A stretch of DNA of 64,000 bases from Cyclobacterium salsum (lineage in GTDB: Bacteria; Bacteroidota; Bacteroidia; Cytophagales; Cyclobacteriaceae): contig NZ_WNKG01000002.1 of assembly GCF_010119245.1 (NCBI RefSeq), forward strand, positions 62,001 to 126,000, read 5' to 3'. Below the pieces are notes generated by a model. The model was not told where the DNA came from. It did no database searches and was given only the letters and a program-made list of their open reading frames with translations. Shown here in pieces: positions 16,195 to 25,641 of the stretch (position 1 is the stretch's first letter; each line of letters begins with the position of its first letter). Made by a program: the position numbers and the translations under genes.

Positions 16195-17211
16195 ATGTCA
16201 CCTGCTTATGACAACCTTAAACTTCTAGTTATAGAAGATAATGAAGGTGATTTTTTGTTGGTTTCTGAAGCCATTGAGGAAAAATTCCCTACCATTATCG
16301 TCGATAATGCGACTACTTTTAAAAGTGCATCCGAGAAAAATATGAGAGACTACCAGCTCATTTTGCTGGATTTGTCTCTTCCTGATAAAAGTGGTGAACA
16401 ATTAATCAAAGAAATCCTTGGTTTGGCAGGAAAAATTCCGGTGGTGGTTCTGACCGGATATGCAGATCGAAATTTTGCCGTAAAGTCTATCGGTTTGGGC
16501 ATGTCCGATTACCTTGTCAAAGACGAGCTTCATCCGGATATCCTATCCCGAAGTATTATCTACAGCATTGAGCGAAAGAAGGTTTTCAACCGCCTGGAAG
16601 AGTCTGAGCTCCGGTACAAGGAGCTTTTTCACCTTAGTCCATTACCAATGTGGGTATATGATAAGGTATCCCTTGGGTTTTTGGATGTCAATGAGGCTGC
16701 GATTCAGTCCTACGGCTTTTCACGGGAGGAATTTCTTGCCATGACCATTGAGGATATACGACCTGAAAAAGAAAAGAGGAAACTCTATGAGGCCCTCGAA
16801 GAGGGTAAACGAGTCGATGGGCTAAGGAACGTAGGTTCTTTTTTGCACACGAAGAAAAACGGAGACGTGATCACCGTAGAAGTGAGTTCAAACTTGATTA
16901 ACTTTGATGGGCAGCCCGCCAAACTGGTTTTGGCTAATGATGTCACCCTGAAAAAAGCCTACATAGAAACCATAGAACAACAAAACAAACGCCTGAAGGA
17001 CATTGCCTGGGTCCAATCCCATGTGGTTAGGGCACCCCTGGCGCGGCTGATGGGGCTGGTAAATTTATTGGGAATAGAATTGAAAGACCTTCCTGCGGAT
17101 AAAAAAGAGCTGTTGGATCATATACTGTTTTCAGCCGATGAACTGGATGAAGTGATCAAGGACATCAATGGTAAAGCCCGGGACATTGACCTGCCGGATA
17201 ATGAGGGATAG
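16195..17211 (+). CDS. REC-PAS protein ending in a DHp-like helix pair, no ATPase domain
   Basis: A 338-residue protein. The N-terminal receiver domain (about 8-125) has D59 as acceptor and a conserved Lys in DYLVKDEL. A PAS domain follows (about 145-260). The last 75 residues contain an H-box-like WVQSHVVRAPLARLMGLV with H276 and a second amphipathic helix, but the protein stops before any N, G1 or G2 box. It may serve as a phosphotransfer domain loaded by another protein. The ATG at 16195, 4 bp after the preceding stop, is preferred to an upstream in-frame start at 16144 inside that gene. Confidence 0.85.
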   Translation: MSPAYDNLKLLVIEDNEGDFLLVSEAIEEKFPTIIVDNATTFKSASEKNMRDYQLILLDLSLPDKSGEQLIKEILGLAGKIPVVVLTGYADRNFAVKSIGLGMSDYLVKDELHPDILSRSIIYSIERKKVFNRLEESELRYKELFHLSPLPMWVYDKVSLGFLDVNEAAIQSYGFSREEFLAMTIEDIRPEKEKRKLYEALEEGKRVDGLRNVGSFLHTKKNGDVITVEVSSNLINFDGQPAKLVLANDVTLKKAYIETIEQQNKRLKDIAWVQSHVVRAPLARLMGLVNLLGIELKDLPADKKELLDHILFSADELDEVIKDINGKARDIDLPDNEG

Positions 17212-17218
17212 GAAGCGT

Positions 17219-17719
17219 TCAAATGGGTTTTAGCAGTGAGTAATCATCCATCACAAAGCCTTTTCCAATGGGAATGACCTCTTCCCTGAATTTTTGGAAT
17301 CCCATCTTCAAATAAAAATCCAATGCTTGTTTATTATATTTATTAACGTTTAACTCCAGGTTTTTCATTCCTTCCTTTTGACCTGCAGTTTTCAGAGTCT
17401 TCAAAAACTTGCTTCCCAAACCTTTGCCCTGTGCCGCAGGCAAAATGTATAATTTATGAATTTTCAAGTGCGGCTTTTTTAGGTAATTGGTTTCAAAGGA
17501 GGAAAATCCAAGTGCTTTTTGACCCTCGTATGCGATTAAAAAACGATGTTCTTTTGCCTCTATTTGTTCCTTCAGAGCCGAAGTGCTGTACATTTTCTGC
17601 AGCATATAGGCCAATTGTTCCTGGCTGAGGATCTTTCCAAAAGCAGATGGCCAGGTTTCTGCGGCCATTTCCTGCACCAGGGGAATCTGCTCAATACCTG
17701 CAGGTAAAAGTTGAATCAT
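17219..17719 (-). CDS. GNAT family N-acetyltransferase
   Basis: A 166-residue cytoplasmic acetyltransferase with a complete GNAT fold: beta strands around ALGFSSFE, the acetyl-CoA loop AAQGKGLGSKF (Q/R-x-x-G-x-G/A) and the C-terminal NKYNKQALDFYLKMGFQK motif. The acceptor may be a small molecule or a protein N terminus; nothing nearby indicates which. It converges on the REC-PAS gene with only 7 bp between the stops. Confidence 0.88.
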   Translation of the reverse strand: MIQLLPAGIEQIPLVQEMAAETWPSAFGKILSQEQLAYMLQKMYSTSALKEQIEAKEHRFLIAYEGQKALGFSSFETNYLKKPHLKIHKLYILPAAQGKGLGSKFLKTLKTAGQKEGMKNLELNVNKYNKQALDFYLKMGFQKFREEVIPIGKGFVMDDYSLLKPI

Positions 17720-17973
17720 TTCGATCAGATTGAATGGTATGGGATTGTTTTCAAGAGTTAAACTTGTAATGACTGCCTGACAAAAATACCAACAATTTTT
17801 ATTTTTTAAGAAAATTGTAAGATTTAGAAAAAGGGAACATAGGACTTACCCTTAACCGAAGATCAGATTAAAATTTAGGGCTTGAATGAAGGACATATCC
17901 CTATTTTTGGTTAGCTTCATATCCTGCTATTGGAAATTTTAATGCTATTTAAAATGACACTTCACGGGTAATT

Positions 17974-18954
17974 ATGGAGTATAGAAAATTTGGAAATACC
18001 TCGCTTCGGGTCAGTGAAATTGGATTTGGAGCCTGGGGAATCGGAGGGTCTTCCATGGCTGGAGACATCCCGATCGGCTGGGGAAGTGTGGACGATAAGG
18101 TGTCCGAAGAGGCGGTGAAAAAAGCCTTGGATTTAGGGGTGAACTTGTTCGATACCGCAGATTTTTATGGTCTAGGCCATTCCGAACGTCTGCTGGGAAA
18201 AGTTCTGGGCAATCGGCAAGATGTGATTCTGGCCAGTAAACTGGGGCATCGGTTGGACTCGAATGGGGCGATTTATACGGATTATTCCGCGAAGCACATT
18301 ATTCGGTCTTGTGAGGAAAGTTTACGGAGGTTAAACCGGGAGGTAGTCGATTACTACCAGCTTCACACGGCCAAAGTCGCAGATTTGGAAAAGGGGGAAT
18401 GCGTGGAAGCAATGGAGCACCTCAAAGAAAAGGGCAAGATCCGCTATTGGGGGGTATCGTTGAATACCTTTTCGCCAGAGGCAGAGGCCGAATACTTATT
18501 TTCACATAAGTTGGCTGACGGCATGCAATTGGTGCTGAATATTATGAACCAGCAAGCCCTGCCAATTGTAGAAAAATCCCAGCACCTGGGTTATGGAATA
18601 TTGGCGAGAATGCCGCTACAATTTGGTTTGTTGACGGGTAAATTTTCCAAATCCACCCGTTTTCCGAAGGACGATCATCGGGCTTTCAGGTTACCACCGG
18701 AGTTACTGGCAACCGCTCTGGATACGCTGGAAAAAGACGTTTGGCACCTATGTGAAACGGATGGACTTTCAAAAACCGAGTTGGCGATGAGTTTCATTTT
18801 AAGTTTTAAAGGCGTTTCCTCGGTGATTCCCGGTATCAAAACACCCCGGCAAGCCCTTCAAAATACGCAGGGTATTCGCCCACTCGCAAAGGAAGACCTG
18901 GACTATCTCCGTTCACTATATCCCTCGCCTTTTAAGTCATTGCTTGGCCAATAA
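17974..18954 (+). CDS. Aldo/keto reductase
   Basis: A 326-residue NADP-dependent oxidoreductase of the AKR fold. The catalytic tetrad can be traced: Asp in LFDTADFYG, Tyr in the same motif, Lys in ILASKLG and His in DYYQLHTAK. C-terminal cofactor residues appear in SSVIPGIKTPRQALQN. Length and motifs fit the YghZ/YajO-like group that reduces small carbonyls. It is monocistronic with about 250 bp of upstream non-coding DNA and converges on the exonuclease gene. Confidence 0.9.
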   Translation: MEYRKFGNTSLRVSEIGFGAWGIGGSSMAGDIPIGWGSVDDKVSEEAVKKALDLGVNLFDTADFYGLGHSERLLGKVLGNRQDVILASKLGHRLDSNGAIYTDYSAKHIIRSCEESLRRLNREVVDYYQLHTAKVADLEKGECVEAMEHLKEKGKIRYWGVSLNTFSPEAEAEYLFSHKLADGMQLVLNIMNQQALPIVEKSQHLGYGILARMPLQFGLLTGKFSKSTRFPKDDHRAFRLPPELLATALDTLEKDVWHLCETDGLSKTELAMSFILSFKGVSSVIPGIKTPRQALQNTQGIRPLAKEDLDYLRSLYPSPFKSLLGQ

Positions 18955-18975
18955 GGAATCAGCCAGCAACCAGAA

Positions 18976-19779
18976 TTATTGATTGAATCCCCTGAGCTTT
19001 ACCTGGGTAAGTTTTCTTTTGGTGTCTAATGGAAAGTCTCCTTTCATCATCCAGTCGTAATAGCCCGGCTCTTCCTTTAAAACCTGAGCCACGGGTTTGC
19101 CCTTTTGCTTTCCAAAATTAAAACACTCTTCCCCTTTGTCATTGAAAACGAATCGACCTGCCAAATCCACCATTTTTTCATTGATCATGCTATGGATTTT
19201 TTTCATGTCATTTTCCATAGTACCCACGGTATTTCCCTGAAGATCCTCCATTTCTTCACCCGCATATCGGTTGATTTGGGCCTTGAAAACTTCATAGGTT
19301 GCCAATGTATCGGCTTCGGCACTATGGGCATTTTCCAGCACCTTCCCACAGTAAAACTTGTAGGCCGAAGCGAGGTTTCGCTTTTCCATCATGAAAAAGA
19401 TTTTTTGGGCATCCAGTAGATTCCTTTTTTCAATGTCAAAATCTATTCCTGCCCGCAAAAATTCCTCCACCAGCAAGGGAATATCGTATTTAAGAACGTT
19501 AAAGCCAGCCAGATCGGCACCTTCAAAAAACTGGTGCAATTCCCGGGCAACATCCTTGAAGGTTGGTGAATCTGCCACGTCCTTATCGTATATCCCATGA
19601 ATAAGGGATGATTCCAGTGGGATAGGTACCGTAGGATTGATCTGCATTGTTTTGATTTCTTCCCGCCCTTCAGGGTATACTTTTAATATCGAAATTTCGA
19701 CGATTCTATCGGTAGATACGTTGATTCCAGTGGCTTCAAGATCGAAAAAAGCAATGGGTGATTTTAAATTCAATTCCAT
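18976..19779 (-). CDS. DEDDh 3'-5' exonuclease, DnaQ/ExoX-like
   Basis: A 267-residue nuclease. Exo I FDLEATGI supplies D and E, Exo II GFNVLKYDIPLL supplies D, and Exo III AHSAEADTLAT gives the His and last Asp of a DEDDh active site. A C-terminal module of about 60 residues (FNFGKQKGKPV ... YYDWMMKGDFP) resembles the ExoX C-terminal domain. Such enzymes trim DNA or RNA 3' ends in repair or proofreading. It stands alone, convergent with the aldo/keto reductase. Confidence 0.9.
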   Translation of the reverse strand: MELNLKSPIAFFDLEATGINVSTDRIVEISILKVYPEGREEIKTMQINPTVPIPLESSLIHGIYDKDVADSPTFKDVARELHQFFEGADLAGFNVLKYDIPLLVEEFLRAGIDFDIEKRNLLDAQKIFFMMEKRNLASAYKFYCGKVLENAHSAEADTLATYEVFKAQINRYAGEEMEDLQGNTVGTMENDMKKIHSMINEKMVDLAGRFVFNDKGEECFNFGKQKGKPVAQVLKEEPGYYDWMMKGDFPLDTKRKLTQVKLRGFNQ

Positions 19780-20093
19780 GATTGGGTGTTTATTTGGTAC
19801 AGAAGAAGTTTCACAGGGGAATGACGAAAGTCAGGAAACAAAAACAACTTGGTTTTGCGTCTACTACATTCCTCGAAGGATTTCTTTAAAAATTATTTTC
19901 AAGGCACAAATATAGGGAATTTTATGGCTTTAAATACCTAACCGGCTTTGTCATAGTGCCGGTAATTCATTTTTAATTAAAATTAAAAAGACTTTGGAAT
20001 AGATGTTGGTGCCAAGTCGTTGTCTATATAGTGCTTAGCATTTTGTGGATAATAAAGTGCATAACTTGTTCAAAAACTTTGTACTGAAAGGGG
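19780..20093. other. Intergenic region between the exonuclease and dnaB
   Basis: About 310 bp without a credible gene, lying between divergent genes. It contains an AT-rich stretch and one short hairpin ACCGGC/GCCGGT (19941-19963). A DnaA-box-like TTGTGGATAA occurs at 20043-20052, but only singly. Confidence 0.5.
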
Positions 20094-20101
20094 TACTTTT
20101 G
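20094..20101 (+). promoter_or_regulatory. Possible -7 element very close to dnaB
   Basis: TACTTTTG matches the Bacteroidota -7 consensus TAnnTTTG but ends only 5 bp before the dnaB ATG, which would place transcription initiation at or beside the start codon. No TTG occurs 19 bp upstream, so this may be chance. Confidence 0.3.
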
Positions 20102-20106
20102 CAGAT

Positions 20107-21687
20107 ATGGCGGAAAACGATAGTAGTAAATCGGAGCGAAAAATGGGATTGAGGAGAAGGCCCTCTGAGCCTTATGGGGCCCTGGGGAAATTACCTCCGC
20201 AGGCCATTGATTTGGAAGAAGCGGTATTGGGTGCTCTGATGCTGGAAAAAGATGCACTTACCGCTGTAGTGGACATTCTTTCTTCGGGTAGTTTTTACAA
20301 GGACGCTCACAAATTGGTTTATGAAGCCATTTTGGATTTGTTTAATGCCGGAGAACCCATCGATTTGCTGACAGTTACCAACCAACTTCGAAAGAACGGA
20401 AAGCTGGAGTTGGTAGGAGGTGCCTATTTTATAACCGAGCTCACTTCTAAGGTTTCCTCCGCCTCCAATATTGAATACCATGCCCGGATTATCACTGAGC
20501 AGGCCATGAAGCGGGACATGATACGCATATCATCAGAAATCCAAAAGGAAGCATTTGAGGATACTACTGATGTGTTTGAACTGCTGGACAAAATGGAGCA
20601 GTCCCTTTTTGAAATTTCTGAGAACAATATCAAAAAGAACTACATGGACATGCGTTCGATCATGCGTGAGGCCATCGTGGAGTTGGAAAGCAAAAAGGGA
20701 CAGAAAGACGGCCTTACGGGCGTTCCTTCCGGATTTACGGGTCTTGACAGGGTCACCTCCGGCTGGCAAAAGTCGGATCTGGTGATCATAGCGGCAAGGC
20801 CTGCCATGGGGAAAACGGCCTTTGTACTTTCTGTCTTGCGAAATGCGGCCGTTGATCATGACCGGCCGGTAGCCATTTTTTCCCTGGAGATGTCTTCCCT
20901 TCAGTTGGTAAATCGACTGATAAGCTCGGAAGCAGAACTTGATTCGGAAAAAATAAAAAAGGGAAACCTTGCCGATTACGAATGGCAGCAATTGATACAT
21001 AAAACAGGTAAACTTACAGCAGCTCCCTTGTTTGTGGACGATACGCCAGCCTTATCCATTCTGGAGCTCAGAGCAAAATGCAGACGGCTTAAAGCACAAA
21101 ATGACGTGCAACTCATTGTTATTGATTATTTGCAATTGATGTCAGGAGACAGCAAAGGAAACCAGGGAGGTAACCGGGAACAGGAGATTTCAAGTATATC
21201 CAGGGCGTTGAAGAAAATTGCCAAAGAGCTGAACGTGCCTGTCATTGCGCTCTCACAGCTATCAAGGGCCGTAGAGACAAGAGGGGGCGACAAGCGGCCA
21301 CAGCTATCCGATCTCCGGGAATCCGGAGCCATCGAGCAGGATGCAGATATCGTCATGTTTTTATACCGGCCAGAGTATTATGGGATTACGGAAGATGAGG
21401 ATGGTAATAGCACCTCCGGGGTTGGGGAAGTAATCATCGCCAAGCATCGGAACGGTTCCCTGGAAAGTGTCAAGCTCAGGTTCATTGGAAAATACACCAA
21501 ATTTACAGACCTGGACATGAACGTCCCTTACCAGCCGCAGGATGCGCTTTATGGAAGCAGGTTTCCCAGCAGTGCTGGCGGGCAGGGTTTTGATGATGCT
21601 GGCATGGTAAGAATGGGGAGCAAGGCAAATGGGGATGCCCAGGGAGATAATCCCTTTCCGGAAGGGGACGACAAAGCTCCATTTTAG
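20107..21687 (+). CDS. dnaB: Replicative DNA helicase DnaB
   Basis: A 526-residue hexameric helicase of the replisome. The N-terminal helical domain (about 30-130, PPQAIDLEEAVLGALMLE) is the DnaG-interacting collar. The RecA-like domain has Walker A ARPAMGKTAF with K236, Walker B LIVIDYLQLM and the arginine-finger region REQEISSISRALK. The C-terminal tail after residue 475 is low complexity and Gly/Asp rich, as often seen in Bacteroidota DnaB. No intein is present. An oxidoreductase gene follows 42 bp downstream on the same strand. Confidence 0.97.
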   Translation: MAENDSSKSERKMGLRRRPSEPYGALGKLPPQAIDLEEAVLGALMLEKDALTAVVDILSSGSFYKDAHKLVYEAILDLFNAGEPIDLLTVTNQLRKNGKLELVGGAYFITELTSKVSSASNIEYHARIITEQAMKRDMIRISSEIQKEAFEDTTDVFELLDKMEQSLFEISENNIKKNYMDMRSIMREAIVELESKKGQKDGLTGVPSGFTGLDRVTSGWQKSDLVIIAARPAMGKTAFVLSVLRNAAVDHDRPVAIFSLEMSSLQLVNRLISSEAELDSEKIKKGNLADYEWQQLIHKTGKLTAAPLFVDDTPALSILELRAKCRRLKAQNDVQLIVIDYLQLMSGDSKGNQGGNREQEISSISRALKKIAKELNVPVIALSQLSRAVETRGGDKRPQLSDLRESGAIEQDADIVMFLYRPEYYGITEDEDGNSTSGVGEVIIAKHRNGSLESVKLRFIGKYTKFTDLDMNVPYQPQDALYGSRFPSSAGGQGFDDAGMVRMGSKANGDAQGDNPFPEGDDKAPF

Positions 21688-21729
21688 CCAACCAAAGCGA
21701 ATAATTCGTTAACCATAGAAACCAAACTC

Positions 21730-22746
21730 ATGAAATGCATTGTACTGGACAGTAGTCATAAAGATGGAGTGACCTTCGTGGAGCTTCGGGAGCCCATACC
21801 TGAAGCGGGGGAGGTAAAAGTGAAGATCAGTGCTGCGGCTTTAAATCACCGGGACCAATGGTGCCGGGAACAAAAATACCCCAATCTAAAGGACGGTATT
21901 ATATTAGGCTCGGATGGAGCCGGTGAAGTAGTTGCGGTAGGAGAGCAGGTGGATAAATCCTGGATTGGGAAAGAAGTTCTAATCAATCCTGCAAAAAACT
22001 GGGGAGAAGACGCTGCAGCTCAGGGCCCGGATTTTAGCATATTGGGAATGCCCGAACACGGCACTTTTGCGGAGTATTGCTGTGTGCCAGCAGATAGGAT
22101 TCATCAGAAACCCGTCCATCTGGACGCTGTTCAGGCGGCGGCACTTCCCTTGTGTGGCGTGACAGCCTACCGGGCTACGATCGTTCAGGGAAAGGTGAAA
22201 AAAGGAGATAAGGTATTGGTCACTGGGTTTGGAGGAGGAGTGGCTCAAATGGCAGTTCAATTTGCCCTCTCAAAAGGGGCCAGGGTGTTTGTTACCAGTG
22301 GTGCCGTCTGGAAGCTGGAAAAAGCAATAGCTATGGGAGCAGAGGCGGGCTATTTGTACCATTCGGAGTCCTGGACGGACGAGGCAATGGCCCATACGCA
22401 AGGTTTTGATTTGATCATTGACAGTGCCATGGGGGCTACGGTCAACCAACTGATGGATGTCATTCGACCTGGCGGGAGCCTTGTGTTTTACGGAGCCACC
22501 CTGGGGAATATACCAGAGCTGAATGCCCGAAAACTATTTTGGAAACAAGTGACCCTACAAGGGACAACCATGGGATCAGACAGTGATTTTGAAGAAATGC
22601 TTGCCTGGGTAACAAATCAGGAGCTTGTACCCGTGGTGGATGCAGTCTTTCCGCTAAGCGGTGCGCTACTGGCATTTGAAAAAATGGAAAAAAGTTCTCA
22701 ACTGGGAAAGTTGGTGTTGCAAACCGGTCCGGAGGCGCAGGATTAG
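21730..22746 (+). CDS. Zinc-type alcohol dehydrogenase-like / quinone oxidoreductase (MDR family)
   Basis: A 338-residue medium-chain dehydrogenase. The N-terminal GroES-like domain contains ALNHRDQWCRE and GSDGAGEVVAVGEQV. The Rossmann domain starts near KGDKVLVTGFGGGVAQMAVQFA with an AxxGxGxxG-like nucleotide loop. The cysteine cluster of structural zinc is not evident, so quinone-oxidoreductase-like or enoyl reductase activity is more likely than classical alcohol oxidation. The substrate is unknown. Confidence 0.88.
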   Translation: MKCIVLDSSHKDGVTFVELREPIPEAGEVKVKISAAALNHRDQWCREQKYPNLKDGIILGSDGAGEVVAVGEQVDKSWIGKEVLINPAKNWGEDAAAQGPDFSILGMPEHGTFAEYCCVPADRIHQKPVHLDAVQAAALPLCGVTAYRATIVQGKVKKGDKVLVTGFGGGVAQMAVQFALSKGARVFVTSGAVWKLEKAIAMGAEAGYLYHSESWTDEAMAHTQGFDLIIDSAMGATVNQLMDVIRPGGSLVFYGATLGNIPELNARKLFWKQVTLQGTTMGSDSDFEEMLAWVTNQELVPVVDAVFPLSGALLAFEKMEKSSQLGKLVLQTGPEAQD

Positions 22747-22811
22747 CCTGTTGGCGGGATGCCTTTGGGGAATAAAGTGATTTATCCGGTTATTGCCATG
22801 GAAAACAGGAG

Positions 22812-23138
22812 CTAATCGTTCTCAAATTGGAAATTTAGGTAAGCGTTCTGCAGTTCTTTGAGCGCGTGAGCATTGCTTTGGTTTTTAGCAAGTTCGATTC
22901 CTTCCAGGTAGGTGCTTTCTGCTTTTTCCATCAGCCCCAGGTCGGAAAACAAGCGGGCAGCATGGTAATAAGAAGGAAGATAGCTTTTATGTTCACGTAA
23001 TAGTTTGTTAAAATAAAAAGAAGCCTTTTCTTTGTCTTGGTTTTGATATTCCAACGCCAAGGCATAAATATTAAATGGATTTCCGGGTTCCTCTTCCAGG
23101 TACATTTGCAGTTCCCGGACTCTGTCATGCTGATTCAT
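22812..23138 (-). CDS. Small TPR-like protein
   Basis: A 108-residue protein made of about two and a half tetratricopeptide repeats (NPFNIYALALEYQNQDKEKA, LPSYYHAARLFSDLGLMEKA, then a third helix pair). TPRs mediate protein contacts; no enzyme motif or signal peptide is present, so it is cytoplasmic. It diverges from the etfBA operon. A TAAATTTG -7-like box on the minus strand at 23171-23164 could serve it. Confidence 0.8.
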   Translation of the reverse strand: MNQHDRVRELQMYLEEEPGNPFNIYALALEYQNQDKEKASFYFNKLLREHKSYLPSYYHAARLFSDLGLMEKAESTYLEGIELAKNQSNAHALKELQNAYLNFQFEND

Positions 23139-23185
23139 GGTTTTGCGTTTGATTCCTAATTGACAAATTTAATTAAAAATTATAC

Positions 23186-23917
23186 ATGAAAATATTGGTT
23201 TGTATCACGCATGTGCCGGATACCACTTCAAAGATAAAATTTACCGATAATAACACCCAATTTGATAAAACCGGCGTTCAGTTTATCATCGGTCCTTACG
23301 ATGATTATGCGCTGGCCCGAGCGGTTGAGCTGAAGGAGCAAGGTGGAGGTAGCATTACCGTTTTAAACGTAGGAGAATCGGATACGGAGCCTACCTTACG
23401 GAAGGCGTTGGCGATAGGAGCCGATGAAGCCGTTCGTATAAATGCTTTTCCTAGAGATGCGGCGTTTGTGGCCGGTGAGATTGCCCGGTTTGCGAAAGAG
23501 GAAGCCTTCGATCTGATTCTTATGGGTAGAGAATCCATTGATTACAACGGAGGGATGGTTCACGGGATGGTGGGAGAGTTGCTGGGCATTCCTTCCGTAT
23601 CTCCGGTGATGAAATTGGATATTGAAGGGAATACAGCTACTATTTCGCGCGAAATTGAAGGGGGGAAAGAATTTATCTCCGTAGACCTCCCGTTTGTTGC
23701 GGGTTGTCAGGAACCCATTGCGGAATGGAAAATCCCGAACATGAGAGGAATCATGTCCGCCAGAAGCAAACCTTTGAAAGCGGTTGATCCGGAAACGTCT
23801 GGAAGCCAGACTGAAACGAAAAAATACGAGTTGCCTCCTGCAAAAGGAGCGGTAAAATTGGTGGATACGGTAGAAGAGTTGGTTGATTTGTTAAAAAACG
23901 AAGCCAAAATACTTTAA
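23186..23917 (+). CDS. etfB: Electron transfer flavoprotein beta subunit
   Basis: A 243-residue ETF subunit with the adenine-nucleotide-binding fold. Signature features are MKILVCITHVPDT at the start, DDYALARAVELKEQGGG and DLILMGRESIDYNGG. With EtfA it forms the FAD/AMP heterodimer that passes electrons from acyl-CoA dehydrogenases to the quinone pool. etfA follows after 13 bp, so the pair is one operon. Confidence 0.95.
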   Translation: MKILVCITHVPDTTSKIKFTDNNTQFDKTGVQFIIGPYDDYALARAVELKEQGGGSITVLNVGESDTEPTLRKALAIGADEAVRINAFPRDAAFVAGEIARFAKEEAFDLILMGRESIDYNGGMVHGMVGELLGIPSVSPVMKLDIEGNTATISREIEGGKEFISVDLPFVAGCQEPIAEWKIPNMRGIMSARSKPLKAVDPETSGSQTETKKYELPPAKGAVKLVDTVEELVDLLKNEAKIL

Positions 23918-23930
23918 TTAACGAAAGAAA

Positions 23931-24896
23931 ATGTCAATATTAGTATATATAGAGAAAGATCAGAGACGAATCAAAAACTCCTCCCTGGAAGCCGTTTCTT
24001 ATGCGGCCGCCTTGGGGGAAATTACCGGGGATAAGGTGCAGGTAGTAAGCCTTGGAGAAGCGGTGGAAGGAGAAGCGGAGCTGCTGGGCAAAGCAGGGGC
24101 AGCCGGCGTGTATCAGGTAACGGATGACCGTTTGAATGCAGGAGTCATTCAGGCCCATGTCGAAGTAGTCGCTCAGGTTTTTGATAAGGTAAAGGGAAAA
24201 ACCCTGGTTTTAGCCAAATCTTCGCTGGGGGATGCTGTGGCGGCGCGTTTAGCGGTAAGGCTGGACGCTGGCATGGCCACCAATGTGGTGGGCTTGCCGG
24301 ATTTGACCGAGGGGTTTGTTGTTAAAAGGAGCATTTTCACCGGAAAAGCCTTCGTAGAAACGGCTATCCATACCGAGAATAAAATACTTGCCATAAAGAA
24401 AAACATACAGCCTGTGAAAACAGACGGATCGGCCGCTCCGGTTGAAAACGTTGCGATAGATCTTCCCGGGGAGACTTTCTCAGCTAAAATAACCGGCACT
24501 GAAAAAGCCACTGGCGAAGTATTGTTACCGGAAGCGGATATTGTGGTTTCCGGAGGAAGGGGACTCAATGGCCCCGAAAACTGGGGGCTGATCGAGGACC
24601 TGGCAGATGCCCTGGGAGCCGCTAGAGGTTGCTCAAAGCCTGTCTCGGATTTGGGTTGGAGACCTCATCACGAGCACGTAGGACAGACCGGGGTGAAAGT
24701 AGCACCTTCTCTGTACCTTGCGGTAGCCATTTCCGGTGCCATACAGCATTTGGCAGGGGTAAATGCTTCCAGATACATGGTGGTAATCAACAAGGATCCG
24801 GAAGCACCCTTCTTCAAAGTGGCTGATTATGGGATCGTTGGGGATGCATTTGAGGTAGTCCCAAAATTGACTGAAGCGATTAACGCATTAAAATAA
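23931..24896 (+). CDS. etfA: Electron transfer flavoprotein alpha subunit
   Basis: A 321-residue subunit with the FAD-binding C-terminal domain. VSGGRGL, GAARG, the [27 protein letters not shown] signature (split here at positions about 245-272) and [20 protein letters not shown] are typical of EtfA. It pairs with EtfB upstream. Six bases separate it from the bifunctional nuclease gene, an arrangement I recall as common in this phylum. Confidence 0.95.
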   Translation: MSILVYIEKDQRRIKNSSLEAVSYAAALGEITGDKVQVVSLGEAVEGEAELLGKAGAAGVYQVTDDRLNAGVIQAHVEVVAQVFDKVKGKTLVLAKSSLGDAVAARLAVRLDAGMATNVVGLPDLTEGFVVKRSIFTGKAFVETAIHTENKILAIKKNIQPVKTDGSAAPVENVAIDLPGETFSAKITGTEKATGEVLLPEADIVVSGGRGLNGPENWGLIEDLADALGAARGCSKPVSDLGWRPHHEHVGQTGVKVAPSLYLAVAISGAIQHLAGVNASRYMVVINKDPEAPFFKVADYGIVGDAFEVVPKLTEAINALK

Positions 24897-24902
24897 TAGA
24901 CC

Positions 24903-25517
24903 GTGGATAATACTGTTGAGTTAGAAATCTTGGGTTTATCTTCCAATAGCACCCAATCCGGATCATTTACCTTGGTACTGGGGGAATCGGAGGGAAGGCG
25001 AAAATTACCAATTGTCATTGGAATGTTTGAAGCGCAAGCGATCGCCATTGAGATTGAAAAAATCATCCCCAACCGGCCAATGACACATGATTTATTCAAA
25101 TCATTTGCCTCCAATTTTCAATTTTCGGTAGATCACATTTTGATTTCAGATATGAGAGAAGGGGTGTTTTATGCCAAAATCATGTGTAAAAGTTCCCTTA
25201 AAACGGTGGAAATTGATGCGCGCCCATCGGATGCTATTGCCATAGCTGTCAGGTTCGATGCGCCGATTTATTGCGCCAGTGCGGTGATGTCCGAAGCAGC
25301 GATTGAATTTACCGAGGAAGATGAAAAAAGGGAACAGGAGGCCTCTGGGGGAGGTACTTCCAGAAAAGATTCCTCAAAAGAAAAAGGCAAATCCCAGGAA
25401 GCTTCCCTCAAAGACTTTAGTTTGGATAAACTAAATCAATTATTGGAAAAAGCCATCAGCAATGAGGACTATGAAAGGGCAGCGCGATTAAGGGATGAGA
25501 TTAACAGAAGAAATTGA
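24903..25517 (+). CDS. Bifunctional nuclease family protein (BFN/DUF151) with a UVR motif
   Basis: A 204-residue protein starting at GTG. The first 135 residues are the BFN domain (SFTLVLGESEGRRKLPIVIGMFEAQAI split across the core, and RPSDAIAIAVRFDAPIY), a fold with reported DNase/RNase activity. After a charged Ser/Lys-rich linker, a C-terminal UVR motif (LLEKAISNEDYERAARLRDEI) resembles the UvrB-UvrC contact helix pair. It is the third gene of the etfBA operon. The link between ETF and a nuclease is not explained by known function. Confidence 0.88.
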   Translation: MDNTVELEILGLSSNSTQSGSFTLVLGESEGRRKLPIVIGMFEAQAIAIEIEKIIPNRPMTHDLFKSFASNFQFSVDHILISDMREGVFYAKIMCKSSLKTVEIDARPSDAIAIAVRFDAPIYCASAVMSEAAIEFTEEDEKREQEASGGGTSRKDSSKEKGKSQEASLKDFSLDKLNQLLEKAISNEDYERAARLRDEINRRN

Positions 25518-25641
25518 TCGGAAAAGTGCCCATAGCTGGCAGCCATCCCCATTGCTTTTTAAAGAAGGGAAAAAAAGGTGCCGAATTTTTGGGCTGAAGT
25601 CCTTCGTTTCGAGGCGTTTTTTTTCCTAAAGATGGCTGGAT

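Noticed and set aside
20043-20052. DnaA-box-like TTGTGGATAA as a replication origin
   Set aside because: Only one box is visible, with no box cluster and no dnaA or origin-linked genes nearby.
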